Under the pieces are notes generated by a model. It was not told the DNA's origin. It searched no databases and was given only the letters and a program-made list of their open reading frames with translations. From NCBI GenBank assembly GCA_020696885.1, contig JAJFMS010000004.1:1-16704 (forward strand): DNA of 16,704 nt, given 5' to 3'. Positions 15,623-16,704 of this stretch are shown one piece after another; within the stretch, counting starts at the first letter, position 1, and every line of letters begins with the position of its first letter. The position numbers and the translations under genes were made by a program. This DNA comes from Armatimonadota bacterium (GTDB lineage Bacteria; Armatimonadota; SYMT01).

Positions 15623-15627
15623 GAGGG
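15623..15627 (+). promoter_or_regulatory. Ribosome binding site deciding the B-box gene start
   Basis: GAGGG lies four bases before the ATG at 15632. The frame is open back to an ATG at 15491, but the extra 47 residues have no domain and begin close to the preceding terminator, so the downstream start is preferred. Confidence 0.6.
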
Positions 15628-15631
15628 CCGG

Positions 15632-16150
15632 ATGCCGGGGCAACCGTGTACCAACCATCCTAACGAGCTCACCTACGTTCGGTGCGGGCGGTGTGACGTA
15701 CCGATCTGTGTCCGCTGCATGGTGGACACTCCGGTAGGCAAGAAGTGTCGGGGGTGCGCCAAGACCCGGACACACGTTACGGAGTCCACTCCGAAACAGG
15801 TGATCCCGGCGTTTCTGGTAGCCACGGCGGTAGCGATTCCCGCTGGCTACGTGATGCACTGGGTCCCGATCTTGATCCTGCCGGCAGTGGTCTACGGCGG
15901 CCTGGTGGCCGAGGTCGCGCTGCGGGTAGGGCAGCGGCGGCGAAGCCTGGCGATGCAGGTAGTCACCGGCCTCGCGGCGCTGATCGGCGGGCTCACGGGC
16001 GGGGGTGGCCTGAAGATCCTGATCGCACTGGCCTCCGGGATGGGTGGGCTCACGCCGAGCACTGCGCTCGGCGCATTGTTTGCCGGCTTCGGACTGGCCT
16101 CTACACTGATCGGCGTGTTCGTCGCCGTTTCGCGAGTGCGCTACCTCTAG
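15632..16150 (+). CDS. B-box zinc finger, multi-pass membrane protein
   Basis: The 172-residue protein joins a zinc-binding head to a membrane part. The head has ligands C6, H9, C18, C21, C26, C29, C39 and C42, enough for two zinc sites in the B-box-like arrangement CxxH...CxxC...CxxC...CxxC. Residues 50 onward contain about four hydrophobic segments (about 53-72, 76-92, 106-128 with a GGLTGGGG turn, 144-164), ending in a basic SRVRYL. Proteins of this build are common in several phyla, but their role is not established; protein-protein contact at the inner membrane is a reasonable guess. It lies 27 bases before the coiled-coil gene and is probably cotranscribed with it, and 160 bases after a strong terminator, so it should have its own promoter. 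Confidence 0.82.
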   Translation: MPGQPCTNHPNELTYVRCGRCDVPICVRCMVDTPVGKKCRGCAKTRTHVTESTPKQVIPAFLVATAVAIPAGYVMHWVPILILPAVVYGGLVAEVALRVGQRRRSLAMQVVTGLAALIGGLTGGGGLKILIALASGMGGLTPSTALGALFAGFGLASTLIGVFVAVSRVRYL

Positions 16151-16177
16151 CGCGAATAGAACCGAGCAACCAAACGT

Positions 16178-16704
16178 ATGCAACTCCAGATCAAAGAGCT
16201 TCTGGCGCTCCAGGCGATTGATAGTGAGATCGGCAAGCTCACCGAAGAGCGGGAAGCACTTGACCGAGGTGACCGGGTCGAGCGCGCGCTCGCGGTGCGA
16301 CAGGCGAAGCTGGCCGCGGCCGAACGCCGCCTCCAGGGGCTGGAGGCCGAGCAGCGAGCCATCGAGCTCGAGCTCAAGAGCCTTGAGGGCAAGAAGCACA
16401 CTGAGTCGCGGAAGCTGTATGAAGGGCGGATCACGGCGCCGCGGGAGCTTCAGGCGCTTCAGAACGAGATCGATGCGCTGGACCGCCAGCGCCACCGTCT
16501 CGACGACTCGATCCTGCGGCGCGCCGACGAGGTGGAAGCGGCCAAGAAGCAGGTCGAAGCCGCGAAGACCGCTGTCGACGAAGCGCAGAAGGCCTTCGAC
16601 GTGATGCGGAAGCGCTACGAGAAGGCGCTGGCCCGCATCGAGGCGGGTCTGAGCGCGCAACAGCCGAAGCGGACGCGACTGGCTAACAAGATCAGCAAAG
16701 AGGC
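16178..16704 (+). CDS. COG1579/CdsZ-type coiled-coil protein, 5' part (zinc ribbon cut off by window end)
   Basis: The frame is open from ATG 16178 to the end of the window (175 complete codons). It opens MQLQIKELLALQAIDSEI and is almost wholly charged heptad coiled coil. The segment RKLYEGRITAPRELQALQ (near residues 78-95) matches the hallmark of the COG1579 family, long helical hairpins that end in a C-terminal C4 zinc ribbon; that ribbon would lie beyond the window. Known family members have been linked to nucleic acid or translation functions, and assignment here is by family only. The ribosome site is weak, and the 27-base gap to the B-box gene suggests one operon. GTG/ATG alternatives downstream are less likely because the helix begins at once. 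Confidence 0.85.
   Translation, partial: MQLQIKELLALQAIDSEIGKLTEEREALDRGDRVERALAVRQAKLAAAERRLQGLEAEQRAIELELKSLEGKKHTESRKLYEGRITAPRELQALQNEIDALDRQRHRLDDSILRRADEVEAAKKQVEAAKTAVDEAQKAFDVMRKRYEKALARIEAGLSAQQPKRTRLANKISKE

Overview
The window is GC-rich bacterial chromosome. It shows Shine-Dalgarno translation starts and two strong rho-independent terminators. I see no mobile element, CRISPR array, rRNA or tRNA. The mix of a large HExxHxxGxxH protease of the DUF4953/DUF5117 type, a giant secreted protein combining malectin, fibronectin III, carboxypeptidase-regulatory-like, cohesin-like and dockerin domains, and a B-box/multi-TM protein next to a COG1579 coiled-coil protein suggests Armatimonadota or a similarly domain-rich soil or water phylum. 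That placement is inference from gene content, not proof.

Layout. (1) 157-3561 (+): secreted metzincin-type zinc protease, followed by three tandem hairpins, the last a good terminator (3634-3668). (2) 3669-3978: convergent intergenic region full of dyads, including a 12-bp long-range helix; candidate structured RNA. (3) 3979-6289 (-): NAD-dependent sugar epimerase/dehydratase and, upstream of it, a Wzx-like flippase. (4) 6512-7414 (+): family 2 glycosyltransferase, divergent from the flippase. Items 3 and 4 look like a small surface-glycan unit: sugar modification, glycosyl transfer, lipid-linked glycan export. (5) 7430-8950 (-): soluble PAS-histidine kinase-receiver hybrid with an unusual His-Gly H-box. 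(6) 8951-9812: about 860 bp without a convincing gene; its right half contains several strong hairpins and a perfect palindrome ahead of the next gene. (7) 9813-15404 (+): 1863-residue exported protein with a heparinase/alginate-lyase-like N-terminal half and a long adhesive or carbohydrate-binding tail (FN3, six 77-86-residue beta repeats interrupted by a malectin domain, cohesin-like, dockerin, second cohesin-like), ended by a 14-bp-stem terminator. (8) 15632-16704 (+): B-box zinc finger membrane protein and the 5' part of a COG1579/CdsZ-type coiled-coil gene cut by the window end.

The theme is the cell surface: glycan assembly and export, glycan binding or degradation, and secreted proteolysis, with one orphan sensor kinase. 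The points most worth a second look are cohesin-like and dockerin modules on one polypeptide with a putative polysaccharide lyase, the two hairpin-rich noncoding stretches, and the kinase H-box substitution. No wholly new multi-gene system is evident.
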